From NCBI RefSeq assembly GCF_009671205.1, contig NZ_CP045309.1, forward strand, positions 496,001 to 560,000: a DNA stretch of 64,000 nucleotides, read 5' to 3'. Source of the stretch: Micromonospora terminaliae (GTDB taxonomy: Bacteria > Actinomycetota > Actinomycetes > Mycobacteriales > Micromonosporaceae). Under the pieces are notes generated by a model, which searched no databases, had not been told where the DNA came from, and worked only from the letters and a program-made list of their open reading frames with translations. Positions 25,106 to 33,349 of the stretch are shown one piece after another. Both the position numbers and the translations under genes were made by a program. Numbering within the stretch: position 1 is the stretch's first letter; each line of letters begins with the position of its first letter.

Positions 25106-25318
25106 GTGCCGGAGTGGAGCTGCCGATGCTGCGGGCGCTGGCGGGTCAGCGTGGAACTGATCCGCGGCCGCTACCGCTACCGGCTCGTGCACCGCTACCC
25201 AGCCGAGCACGGCGGCGGCGCGAACGTCGTGGGCGAGGTGGCCTCGGTGGCCGAGCTGGAGGTGCTGCTCGGCCGGTACGCACCGGTCGGCCTGGCCGAT
25301 CTGTGCGAGGCGGCCTGA
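25106..25318 (+). CDS. Small Cys-containing hypothetical protein
   Basis: This 70-residue ORF begins EWSCRCCGRWRVSVELIRGRY and includes NVVGEVASVAELEVLLGRYAPVGLADL. The composition and secondary structure look like real protein, with a short Cys cluster at residues 5-9. The GTG start has no ribosome binding site, but TAGGTT at 25094-25099 sits seven bases upstream, which fits a leaderless transcript. It overlaps the 3' end of the convergent acetyltransferase frame by 124 bases, so at least one of the two ends may be mis-called. No function can be given. Confidence 0.5.
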   Translation: MPEWSCRCCGRWRVSVELIRGRYRYRLVHRYPAEHGGGANVVGEVASVAELEVLLGRYAPVGLADLCEAA

Positions 25319-25800
25319 CCGGGATCGCCCGGCACCACCTTCTCCAGCACCGCCAGGCGGTTGCCGTTCTCGTCCGGCCGGTGCGTCACGACCCGGTAGC
25401 CGCGCCGGGCGTACAGGCCCAGATTCTCGACGCTCTCCGCGCCGGTGAACAGGGCGAACCGGGCCACCCGGCCGGCGCAGGCCGCTTCCACGGCGGTCAG
25501 CAGCCGGCCACCGATGCCGCGTCCCTGCTGGTCGGGCGCGACCGACAGCCGGCCCACGTGGGCGGTGTCGCCGTCGATGCGGGCGCGCACCGAGCCGACG
25601 AGACGGGACCCGAGCCGGGCGGCCAGCACCACGGTCGGGCCGGCCAGAGCGGCGCGGACCTCGTCCAGGGTCTCGGTGAGCGGGGGCAGGAACACGTCCC
25701 GGTAGCGCTGCGCCTCCACCAGGTACGCGGCGCGCTGCACGGTGAGGATCTCGCCGGCGTCCGCGACACCGGCCGGGGCGACGGTCAGCTGATCGGTCAC
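25195..25800 (-). CDS. GNAT family acetyltransferase
   Basis: The acetyl-CoA binding motif is LSVAPDQQGRGIGGRLLTAVE, followed by FTGAESVENLGLYARRGYRVV, a common GNAT arrangement. The recognisable domain ends near residue 155 at LAVLEKVVPG. The remaining ~45 residues (Ser/Pro/Thr-rich) lie opposite the small gene at 25106-25318 and look like read-through rather than a fold. The substrate is unknown. It is divergent from the DUF1990 gene. Confidence 0.82.
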   Translation of the reverse strand: MTDQLTVAPAGVADAGEILTVQRAAYLVEAQRYRDVFLPPLTETLDEVRAALAGPTVVLAARLGSRLVGSVRARIDGDTAHVGRLSVAPDQQGRGIGGRLLTAVEAACAGRVARFALFTGAESVENLGLYARRGYRVVTHRPDENGNRLAVLEKVVPGDPGQAASHRSARPTGAYRPSSTSSSATEATSPTTFAPPPCSAG

Positions 25801-25893
25801 CCGGCAACCTCACCACAGCCCGCCGGACCGGGCCCGGTCGGGCCACCCGGGCCGCCCGTACCCTGGCGGTGTCCGCGCGAGGAGGAGACCGAC

Positions 25894-26394
25894 GTGCCCG
25901 AGCTGACGTACCCGGAGGTGGGGGCCACCCGCGACGGGCGCCTGCCGGCCGGCTACCACCACCTGCGCCACCGGGTCCGGCTGCCGGACGGAGCCTTCGC
26001 TGCCGCGGCCGACGCGGTGCTCGGCTGGCGGCTGCACCGGGCCGCCGGCGTGGTCATGCGCACGGACGCGCCCCGCGCCGCCCCCGGCGTGCGGGTCACC
26101 CCCGGGCTCGGCGTCGGCCCGCTGCGGATCTGGGGCCCCACCGAGGTGGTCTGGACGGTGGACGAGCCGGACCGGGCCGGGTTCGGCTACGGCACGCTGC
26201 CCGGGCATCCGGAGGTCGGCGAGGAGGCGTTCCTGGTCACCCGGACCGCCGGCCGGGTCTGGTTCGAGGTGAGCGCGTTCAGCCGTCCGGCCCGCTGGTA
26301 CGTGCGCGCCGCCGGGCCGGCCGCCCGGGCCGTGCAGCGGGGGTACGCCTGGTGGCTGGGGCGGACCGTGCGCCGGCTCTGCGGGGGTCAGTAG
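25894..26394 (+). CDS. DUF1990 family protein
   Basis: The product (166 residues) matches the DUF1990 family: LTYPEVGATRDGRLPAGYHH at the N-terminus, then FGYGTLPGHPEVGEEAFLV and VWFEVSAFSRPARWYVRA near the end. Plant and bacterial members have no proven biochemical activity, though the fold is thought to bind lipids. GTG at 25894 follows GGAGGAG. It overlaps the convergent glycosylase gene by seven bases. Confidence 0.9.
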   Translation: MPELTYPEVGATRDGRLPAGYHHLRHRVRLPDGAFAAAADAVLGWRLHRAAGVVMRTDAPRAAPGVRVTPGLGVGPLRIWGPTEVVWTVDEPDRAGFGYGTLPGHPEVGEEAFLVTRTAGRVWFEVSAFSRPARWYVRAAGPAARAVQRGYAWWLGRTVRRLCGGQ

Positions 26395-27302
26395 CCGGCG
26401 AAGGAGCGGATCGGGGCGCGCGGCCCGTACTTCGGGGCCTGGATGCCGGCGGCCTCCAGCAGCACGCAGACCCGCCCCCGGTGACCCCGGAACGGCTCCA
26501 GCAGGGCCAGCATCCGGGCGTCGTCGCCACGCGGTTCCCCGGCCAGCGCCCAGGCCACCGTGTTCGGGATGTGGTAGTCGCCGACGCTCACCGCGTCCGG
26601 GTCCCCGTAGGCGACGCGGACCACCTCGGCGGCGGTCCACGGGCCGATGCCGGCGATCGCGGTGAGCCGGCGGGTGGCCTCGGCGGCGTCGGCGCAGCGT
26701 TCCAGCCGGTCCGCGACGGCGGCCGCGCGGCGCAGCGTGTCGGCCCGCCGCTGCTCCACGCCGAACGGGTGGAAGACCCAGTACGGCGTGGCCGCCACGG
26801 CGGCGGCCTCGGGCGGCAGCAGCAGGGGTTGCAGCGGCCCCGGCGCCGGCTCCCGGAAGTGCCGCACGGTCGCCGCGTACGCCCGGTACGCCTCCTTGCC
26901 GGTGACCTTCTGTTCGAAGACGGCACGCAGCAGGCGGGGAAAGACGTGGCCGGTGGCGGGCATCCGCAACCCGTGGTGCTCCCGTGCCAGCCGGGCGACC
27001 AGGGGGTGCGCGCCGGCCAGCGCGGCGAACCCGCTCAGGTCGTCGCGGAGCCCGGCCACCGCGTCGGCCCGCTCGACCACCCAGTCCGCCCCGGGGCCGT
27101 AGCCCTCGGCGGCCAGTTCACCCGCGTCGGGGCGCAACGCGAGGGTGGCCGGGCCGGCCGGGGTGCGGGCCGCCCACCAGAAGCTGCCGGCGGCGATCCG
27201 GGCGCACGGGTCGTACGGGCTGAAGGTGAGGGCGCGGACCGAGGCGGCCAGCCGGTAGCCGGCCGGCGGGCGCAGCGTGCGGCGGGCGGCGGGGGAGGTC
27301 AC
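26388..27302 (-). CDS. DNA-3-methyladenine glycosylase II-like (AlkA family)
   Basis: An HhH-GPD base-excision repair glycosylase. The helix-hairpin-helix is LTAIAGIGPWTAAEVVRVAYGD, and the catalytic Asp lies shortly after it in SVGDYHIPNTVAWAL. ALLRAVFEQKVTGKEA-type sequence (FPRLLRAVFEQKVTGKEA) belongs to the same fold. About 100 N-terminal residues form the AlkA-type beta domain. GTG at 27302 with a downstream TSPAARRT is the most plausible start; the much longer frame upstream covers the intergenic region. It would remove alkylated purines from DNA. Confidence 0.85.
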   Translation of the reverse strand: MTSPAARRTLRPPAGYRLAASVRALTFSPYDPCARIAAGSFWWAARTPAGPATLALRPDAGELAAEGYGPGADWVVERADAVAGLRDDLSGFAALAGAHPLVARLAREHHGLRMPATGHVFPRLLRAVFEQKVTGKEAYRAYAATVRHFREPAPGPLQPLLLPPEAAAVAATPYWVFHPFGVEQRRADTLRRAAAVADRLERCADAAEATRRLTAIAGIGPWTAAEVVRVAYGDPDAVSVGDYHIPNTVAWALAGEPRGDDARMLALLEPFRGHRGRVCVLLEAAGIQAPKYGPRAPIRSFAGY

Positions 27303-27757
27303 CCCGCCACTCTGCCAGGTGTACGGCGGGGAACCGTCGCGGCGTGGCGCGGAGCGACCGGACGGACGCGGACGGGTCGGATGGCATATCAGCCGATCCG
27401 GTAGCCGCTCGTCATCCGTAACGGCGTACTTGGCTAATGTGAACCGTCCGCGAGACGACCAAATGCCGCATTTCGGCTCGGACACCCTTCGAAACAGGAT
27501 GAACAGCGGATGTTCCAGACGTGAACGGCTGTTAATGTCCCGCTTTGCCGCCACGGGGGTGGTGTTTCCGGCTCCGCGCCAATGCACGGGACCTGGACCT
27601 CCGGGCGGCCAACGGGGATGCAGTGAGAAAGGCTGTCGGCGATGGGTGCTGATCCGGTTCCTGTCCGAGTACCGACTCGGAACGTGCCCACCTCACCCGA
27701 CCGGTCCTGAGCCGTGGCGGGGAAGGTCGGGATCGTCGGCATCGGCGGTCCGCTCGC
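27303..27757. other. 455-base intergenic region before the Stealth operon
   Basis: No gene is apparent. The region is clearly less GC-rich than its surroundings, consistent with promoters. Two similar stretches, GGCTAATGT (27433-27441) and GGCTGTTAATGT (27527-27538), include TAATGT and could be -10 elements. CCGAGT-ACCG-ACTCGG (27665-27680) is a perfect short palindrome about 80 bases before the first Stealth gene, where an operator might lie. The first Stealth gene itself lacks a strong ribosome binding site. Confidence 0.5.
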
Positions 27758-29686
27758 ATGATCGCGCTCAAGCTCTACCGCACCCTGCCGCCGGGGATGC
27801 GGCGCCGACTGGTCAACATGCTGCCCCAGCAGCGGCGGCTCAGCCTCGTGCGCACACTCACCCTGCCTGCCGGCGGGGACACCGTGCACCCGCTGGGCTC
27901 CCGGGTGACCGTCGGCGACGGCGGCGCGCGGACCGAGGCCGAGGTGGTGGCCGCGGCGACGCCGCTGGAGATGTGGCACCGCAACCTGACCGCGGTCACC
28001 GCGGCGCTCGCGGCGGCCGGCATCGACCACCACTGCCTGCGCAACGACGACTACCTGCGCAGCTCGGTCGCCGTGCTGAAGGACCGGCGCGCCGAGGTGC
28101 TCCGACTGGTTCGCTCCGCACCGGCGCTCGCCGGCGCGCACGTCCGGGTGGTCGAGGTCCGGCCCGGCCGCAACCAGCCCGACCTGGCGCCCACCGAGAT
28201 CGTCCAGGTGTGGTTCCCGGTGACCGACGCCCGGGCGGGTGTGGTCCTGGGCGCCCAGTTCGCCTGCGAGATCGAGTTCTGGTCGCGGGTGGGCGACGTG
28301 GTCCGCGCCCCCCGGCACAACGCCGTGGTCGACGAGGCGCCGGCCTGGGCCGAACCGGTGCGCGTGGCGGCGGCGCTGCTCAGCCACTTCATTCCCGAGG
28401 CGGACGACCACACGTACCGCACCCGTCGGGACCTGACCGTGCGCGCGCCGGACCGGGTGGGCTTCCCCATCGATGCCGTGTTCACCTGGGTGGACGGCTC
28501 GGATCCCGAGTGGCTGCGCCGGAAGATGAGCGCCCTGGCCCTGCCCGAGGCCCGGCACGGGGTCGCGGCCAACTCCTCCCGGTACCACAACCGCGACGAG
28601 CTGCGGTACGCGATGCGGTCCCTGCACAGCTTCGCGCCCTGGCTGCGGAAGATCTTCCTGGTCACCGACAGCCAGCTGCCGAGCTGGCTCGACCCGACGC
28701 ACCCCATGGTCACCGTGGTCAGCCACGCCGAACTCTTCGCCGACCTCGGCGTCCGGTCGTCGTTCAACTCGCACGCCATCGAGTCCCGGCTGCACCGGAT
28801 TCCGGGGCTCGCCGAGCACTTCCTCTACTTCAACGACGACGTCTTCCTGGGCCGGCCGCTGCTGCCGACCCACTTCTTCCACGCCAACGGGATCGCCAAG
28901 TTCTTCCTCTCCCCGGCCCAGTTCGGGCTGGGCGACGCGCGGCCGAGCGACCCGCCGGTGAACGCGGCCGGCAAGAACAACCGCCGGCACATCCAGCGGC
29001 AGTTCGGTGTGACCATCACGCAGAAGATGAAGCACACGCCGTTCGCGCTCCGGCGCAGCATCATGTACCAGATCGAGCAGGTGTTGAAGGCGGAGGTGAC
29101 CGAGACCGCCGGACACCTGTTCCGCCACCAGGGCGACCTGTCGATCCCGTCGTCGCTGCACCAGTACTGGGCCTACCTCACCGGCCAGGCGGTGCCGGGT
29201 GAGATCGAGTACGAGTACGCGGACCTCGGCCACCCGTCGACACCCGCCCGCCTCGCCGAGCTGCTGGCGCGCCGGCACCGTGACGTGTTCTGCCTCAACG
29301 ACACGGACTCCGACCCGGGGGCCTTCGCGGAGCAGGAGCGCATGCTGGCCGACTTCCTGCCGCGCTACCTGCCCTTCCCGGCGCCGTTCGAGTTGACCGA
29401 CGACGTGGTCGCCGAGCGCCGCACGGTCGGGGCTTCGGTGCTGTGGCGGCGGGCGCGCGGCGTCGACCGGCCCCGCAACCAGGTGGACGCGGCGACGACG
29501 CCCTCGCTGCGGGTCGGCGTGCAGGCGGACGGGGCGGCGGCACCCACCCTGCGGGTCGGCCCCCGGCTGGACGCGCCTACCCTGCCCTCGGTCCGCATCG
29601 CGGCCGCCCGGGTCACCGACGACGAGGGCGGTCCAGAACGCGGGACCGGAACCGCTGCCACGTTAGGAGAGGCGTCCGATGCCTGA
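27758..29686 (+). CDS. Stealth-family sugar-1-phosphate transferase, copy 1
   Basis: Stealth proteins transfer hexose-1-phosphate units to build phosphate-linked capsules, and the family includes human GlcNAc-1-phosphotransferase. Conserved region 1 is AVFTWVDGSDPEWLRRKM (~239-256), region 2 runs from RDELRYAMRSLHSFAPWLRK to EHFLYFNDDVFLG (~285-367), region 3 includes GKNNRR and TQKMKHTPFALRRS (~405-430), and FCLNDTD is near 510. A ~230-residue N-terminal domain of unknown role (NLTAVTAALAAAGIDHH) is shared with the two other Stealth genes here. The last ~85 residues are disordered, with three short repeats (PSLRVG, PTLRVG, PSVRIA). The stop overlaps the next gene by eight bases. Confidence 0.9.
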   Translation: MIALKLYRTLPPGMRRRLVNMLPQQRRLSLVRTLTLPAGGDTVHPLGSRVTVGDGGARTEAEVVAAATPLEMWHRNLTAVTAALAAAGIDHHCLRNDDYLRSSVAVLKDRRAEVLRLVRSAPALAGAHVRVVEVRPGRNQPDLAPTEIVQVWFPVTDARAGVVLGAQFACEIEFWSRVGDVVRAPRHNAVVDEAPAWAEPVRVAAALLSHFIPEADDHTYRTRRDLTVRAPDRVGFPIDAVFTWVDGSDPEWLRRKMSALALPEARHGVAANSSRYHNRDELRYAMRSLHSFAPWLRKIFLVTDSQLPSWLDPTHPMVTVVSHAELFADLGVRSSFNSHAIESRLHRIPGLAEHFLYFNDDVFLGRPLLPTHFFHANGIAKFFLSPAQFGLGDARPSDPPVNAAGKNNRRHIQRQFGVTITQKMKHTPFALRRSIMYQIEQVLKAEVTETAGHLFRHQGDLSIPSSLHQYWAYLTGQAVPGEIEYEYADLGHPSTPARLAELLARRHRDVFCLNDTDSDPGAFAEQERMLADFLPRYLPFPAPFELTDDVVAERRTVGASVLWRRARGVDRPRNQVDAATTPSLRVGVQADGAAAPTLRVGPRLDAPTLPSVRIAAARVTDDEGGPERGTGTAATLGEASDA

Positions 29687-31739
29687 TCGCCCGGACTGGG
29701 CCGGACCGTTGCTCGCGCTGCGCCGTCGCGCCGCCCGCCTCCCGCGCGACGTCATGAGGCGGCCGGAGCGCGCCGGCGCCCCCCGGTCGATGGCGATCAT
29801 GGCGCACCAGGACGACGACCTCTACTTCCTCAACCCCCTGCTGGTGAGCCAGCTGCGCAGCAGCGAGGAACACCTGACGGTCTGCCTGACGGCGGGTGAG
29901 GCGGACGGCCGTAACGTGCCGGGCGGCACCCGGGAACAGGACGCCGGCCCGGTGAACTTCGAGGCCTTCGCGGCCGCCCGCTACAACGGGCTGCGCTGCG
30001 CGTACGCGGACATGGTGCTGGGGGACCGGGACGCCAAGTGGCGCCGCGAGGTGACCGTGCTGGCCGGTGGCGCCGAGGCGGACGTGTCGATCCTGGTCGA
30101 CGCTCCGCACGTCCGGCTGGTGTCGCTCAACCTGTGGTGCACGCCTCCGGCCGACGCCGTCCCCGGCGCCGGGCCGCTGCACCACCTGTGGACCGGGCAG
30201 GCGGAGTCGAACCCGACGATGATCCCGCTCGGCTCGCCGGTGTCCGGCGTGCACAGCTACACCCGGGAGAGCCTGATCGAGTCGCTCGTGCTGCTCCTGG
30301 ACCGTTTCGCGCCGACCCTGCTCTGGACCATGGACCCGGACCCGGACCTGCAGGTGCACGACGGGGCCAACCCGCGGTACGCGGACTCGGGAGACCACTC
30401 GGATCACATCTCCCACACGGCCACCGGTCTGTTCACGCACGAGGCGATCACCCGGTGGTTCGCCGGCGGAGGTGGCGCGCGCACCTCGGTCGAGGCCTTC
30501 CGCGGCTACTACGTGCGGCGCTGGCCGTCCAACCTGAGCCCCGAGGGGCGCGCCCGCAAGCAGCGCTACAAGGACGTCTACGGCTGGGCCGACCGCCGCC
30601 CGAGCGGCGACCCGGCCGGCCTCGGCGACCGGAAGGTCGGCGGGGACCTGATCGGCGGGGGCAACGCCTCCGGCACCACGCTGCGCTACCCCGGCTCGCG
30701 GTCCTGGGCCGGCGCCGGGGCCGGCGGCAGGCTCTCGGCCTTCGCCGTACGTGGCGGACAGGTCGTGCAGTGGCAGGAGAGCCGCCCCGGCGAGTTCGCC
30801 GCGAGCCGGAAGGTGCCGGGGCGCCGGCTGCTGCCGCACGTGGACGCCGTGCCGACCGAGGACGGGGGCTGGCGCCTCTTCGCCGTGCGGCAGGGCCTGA
30901 CCGCCGACCCCGACCGGCACGTGCGGGACCTCTGGACCGTCGTGCTGCCGGCCTCCGGGGACTACCGGGACGTCAAGTGGGAGTCGCTGGGCAACCCGAA
31001 CGCGCACAGCGGCCGGACGAAGGTGCGGAACATCGGAATGCCGCAGGCCGTCCGGCTACCCGGCGACCGCCTTCTGGTGCTGGTCAGAAACGCCGGCAAG
31101 GGGCTGAGCGGGCGGCTGTACGACGGCTCGTCCTGGACGCCCTGGCGCGATCTCGACGGTGGGGGCACCCAGGACGGCCTGACCGCGACCGTGCTGGACG
31201 ACGGGTCGGTCGAGGTGCTCGCGGCGGGACGGGCCGGCATCGCCCGCTGGCTGGTCTCCATCCCGGAACTCACCGCCGTGTTCTCGGTGGTGCCCACCGA
31301 GGCGCCCGCCGGCCCACCCACGGTGGTACGGCTCCCCGACGGCTCCCGGATGCTGTTCTGCCGGTGCCGCGACTCCGCCTCCATCGTGTCGTTCCGCACC
31401 GGCGACGACGGCCGGAACTGGGACCCGTCGACCCTCGTCGACCTCGGCGGCCACGGCGGGCCCGGCCCGATCGCCGCCCGGTTCGTGCCGGGCGCCGGCG
31501 CGGTGCTCGTCGCGGTCCGCGACGACGAGTCGGCGACGAGCGTGACCTGGGTGGGGCTCGACGGCCGGGCGCGCGGCCCCTGGCTGCGGGAACCCACCCC
31601 GATCGCCGGCAGTCACGCCCTGTCGATCGACTCCTCCGGGCTGCCGCTGGTGCTGGCGGTCTCCGCCGGCGGCGGACTGCTCCGGCTCCGGCTGAAGCAC
31701 TCGGCCCCGTCGGTCACGTCGATGAAGGAAGTACCGTGA
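29679..31739 (+). CDS. PIG-L family deacetylase fused to a propeller-like domain
   Basis: The first ~300 residues are a LmbE/PIG-L zinc deacetylase, usually removing acetyl groups from N-acetylglucosamine-type sugars. The metal motif is AHQDDD (42-47), with the third ligand in DHSDHISH around residues 238-243. The C-terminal half (~320-686) shows repeated short strands with SxDxG and W-containing blades (LWTVVLPASGDYRDVKWES, VVRLPDGSRMLFC, DDGRNWDPSTLVDLGGHGG), which look like a beta-propeller of the lectin or sialidase kind. No signal peptide is seen, so it should work in the cytoplasm on a sugar precursor or nascent polymer. It is translationally coupled to Stealth genes on both sides. Confidence 0.85.
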   Translation: MPDRPDWAGPLLALRRRAARLPRDVMRRPERAGAPRSMAIMAHQDDDLYFLNPLLVSQLRSSEEHLTVCLTAGEADGRNVPGGTREQDAGPVNFEAFAAARYNGLRCAYADMVLGDRDAKWRREVTVLAGGAEADVSILVDAPHVRLVSLNLWCTPPADAVPGAGPLHHLWTGQAESNPTMIPLGSPVSGVHSYTRESLIESLVLLLDRFAPTLLWTMDPDPDLQVHDGANPRYADSGDHSDHISHTATGLFTHEAITRWFAGGGGARTSVEAFRGYYVRRWPSNLSPEGRARKQRYKDVYGWADRRPSGDPAGLGDRKVGGDLIGGGNASGTTLRYPGSRSWAGAGAGGRLSAFAVRGGQVVQWQESRPGEFAASRKVPGRRLLPHVDAVPTEDGGWRLFAVRQGLTADPDRHVRDLWTVVLPASGDYRDVKWESLGNPNAHSGRTKVRNIGMPQAVRLPGDRLLVLVRNAGKGLSGRLYDGSSWTPWRDLDGGGTQDGLTATVLDDGSVEVLAAGRAGIARWLVSIPELTAVFSVVPTEAPAGPPTVVRLPDGSRMLFCRCRDSASIVSFRTGDDGRNWDPSTLVDLGGHGGPGPIAARFVPGAGAVLVAVRDDESATSVTWVGLDGRARGPWLREPTPIAGSHALSIDSSGLPLVLAVSAGGGLLRLRLKHSAPSVTSMKEVP

Positions 31740-33349
31740 GCTCCACGCCCCCGGCCCTTGAGCCGCTGCAGGACCCGTCCGTCGCCCCGGGCGGGACCGA
31801 TGAGGTCCGCGAGGTGCTGCTGGACGGGGGGCGCCGGCGGGCGCACGTCCGGGCGGACCTCACCCCGCTGCTCGCCCGGCAGTTGAACGTCGCGGCGGTG
31901 ACGGCGGCGCTGGAGGCGCACGGCGTGGACCACTTCCTGGTCCGCGGCATGGACGACCGGGCGCCGGTGGTCGGGGTCAGCGAGGAGGATCGGGTCGCCG
32001 CGCTCGGCGCGCTCGAGAAGCTCGGTGCGACCGGCCCCTGCTACGTGAGCCAGGTGCTGCCGAAACCGCCGATCGTCAGCGCCCTGCGGGACGCCGCCGA
32101 CCCGGCCGTCTGGGCGGACCTGCAGACGGTGCGTGCGCTCAAGCTGACCTGGTTCCGGGCCGACCCGGCGGGGAAGCTGATCCTCGGCACCGCGTACGGC
32201 TGCGAGGTCGAGTTCTGGCGGCCGGACCGCAGGGCCGGCGTGCTCCGCGCGCCGCGGCGCAACCGGATGGTGCCCGCGGTCTCGATGACCGGTGTGCCGG
32301 TGGAGGCCGGCGAGCACCGCTACACCCGGCTGGCCTCGGCGGCGAAGCCCGGCCGTCGCTTCCGCACCCGGCCGGAGTTCGACCACTCCCTCCCGGACGA
32401 CATCGACTTCCCGATCGACGTCGTGTACACCTGGGTCGACGGCGCGGACCCGGAGTGGCAGCGCCGCCGGGCCGAGGTGAAGGGCGAGGCGTTCCACGCC
32501 GAGGCCGCCAGCGACTCGCGGTACATCAACCGGGACGAGCTGAAGTACTCGCTGCGGTCGCTGCACCTCAACGCGCCGTGGGTCCGCAACATCTACATCG
32601 TCACCGACCGGCAGCGTCCGTCCTGGCTGGACCTGAGCGCCGGGAACATCTTCCTGGTCAACCACGACGAGATCTTCACCGACCGCAGCGCGCTGCCGAC
32701 GTACAACTCCTGTGCGATCGAGAGTCAGCTGCACAACATCGACGGCCTCGCCGAGCACTTCCTCTACCTGAACGACGACATGTTCTTCGGCCGGCCGCTG
32801 GCGCCGCAGACCTTCTTCCTCGCCAACGGCAACACCAAGTTCTTCCTGTCCCAGAACCGGATCCCGATCGGCCCGATCACCGATCTCGACAGCCCGGTCG
32901 ACGCGATGATCAAGAACAATCGGCGGCTCATCGAGGAACGGTTCGGGCGGACCCTCACCCAGGGCAGCCAGCACGTGCCCTACCCGCTGCGGCGGAGCAT
33001 CCTCGCGGAGATCGAGCGCGAGTTCCCGGCGGAGCACGCCGCGACGGTCCACAGCCGGTTCCGCAGTCCCACCGACCTCACCATCACGTACTCCCTGCAC
33101 CACTACTACGCGTTCCTGACCGGGCGCGCCCTGCCCGGCCACGTCAACTACGGCTACGTCCAGCTCGCCGTCCCGGATCTCGTCGCCCGGCTGAAGCGCG
33201 CCGAGGCCCGGCGGGACTGGGACACCTTCTGCATCAACGACGCCTTCTCCACGTACGAGCAGCTCCAGCAGCAGATGGCCATCCTGGAGCCGTTCCTCGA
33301 GGCGTACTTCCCGGTGCCCAGCCCGTACGAGTCGGCGGGCCGGCCGTGA
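31736..33349 (+). CDS. Stealth-family sugar-1-phosphate transferase, copy 2
   Basis: The 537-residue protein has the full set of Stealth regions: VVYTWVDGADPEWQRRRAE (~230), RDELKYSLRSLHLNAPWVRN, AEHFLYLNDDMFFG, KNNRRLIEERFGRTLTQ, and FCINDAFSTYEQ near the C-terminus. Its N-terminal domain (NVAAVTAALEAHGVDHFLVRG) is homologous to those of copies 1 and 3. It lacks the disordered C-terminal tail of copy 1. GTG at 31736 overlaps the upstream stop by four bases (GTGA), and its own stop is overlapped in the same way by the glycosyltransferase. Confidence 0.9.
   Translation: MSSTPPALEPLQDPSVAPGGTDEVREVLLDGGRRRAHVRADLTPLLARQLNVAAVTAALEAHGVDHFLVRGMDDRAPVVGVSEEDRVAALGALEKLGATGPCYVSQVLPKPPIVSALRDAADPAVWADLQTVRALKLTWFRADPAGKLILGTAYGCEVEFWRPDRRAGVLRAPRRNRMVPAVSMTGVPVEAGEHRYTRLASAAKPGRRFRTRPEFDHSLPDDIDFPIDVVYTWVDGADPEWQRRRAEVKGEAFHAEAASDSRYINRDELKYSLRSLHLNAPWVRNIYIVTDRQRPSWLDLSAGNIFLVNHDEIFTDRSALPTYNSCAIESQLHNIDGLAEHFLYLNDDMFFGRPLAPQTFFLANGNTKFFLSQNRIPIGPITDLDSPVDAMIKNNRRLIEERFGRTLTQGSQHVPYPLRRSILAEIEREFPAEHAATVHSRFRSPTDLTITYSLHHYYAFLTGRALPGHVNYGYVQLAVPDLVARLKRAEARRDWDTFCINDAFSTYEQLQQQMAILEPFLEAYFPVPSPYESAGRP

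Noticed and set aside
27303..27757. Small genes in the Stealth upstream region
   Set aside because: The frames there are short, Arg/Pro-rich and lack ribosome binding sites; the base composition is that of regulatory DNA.
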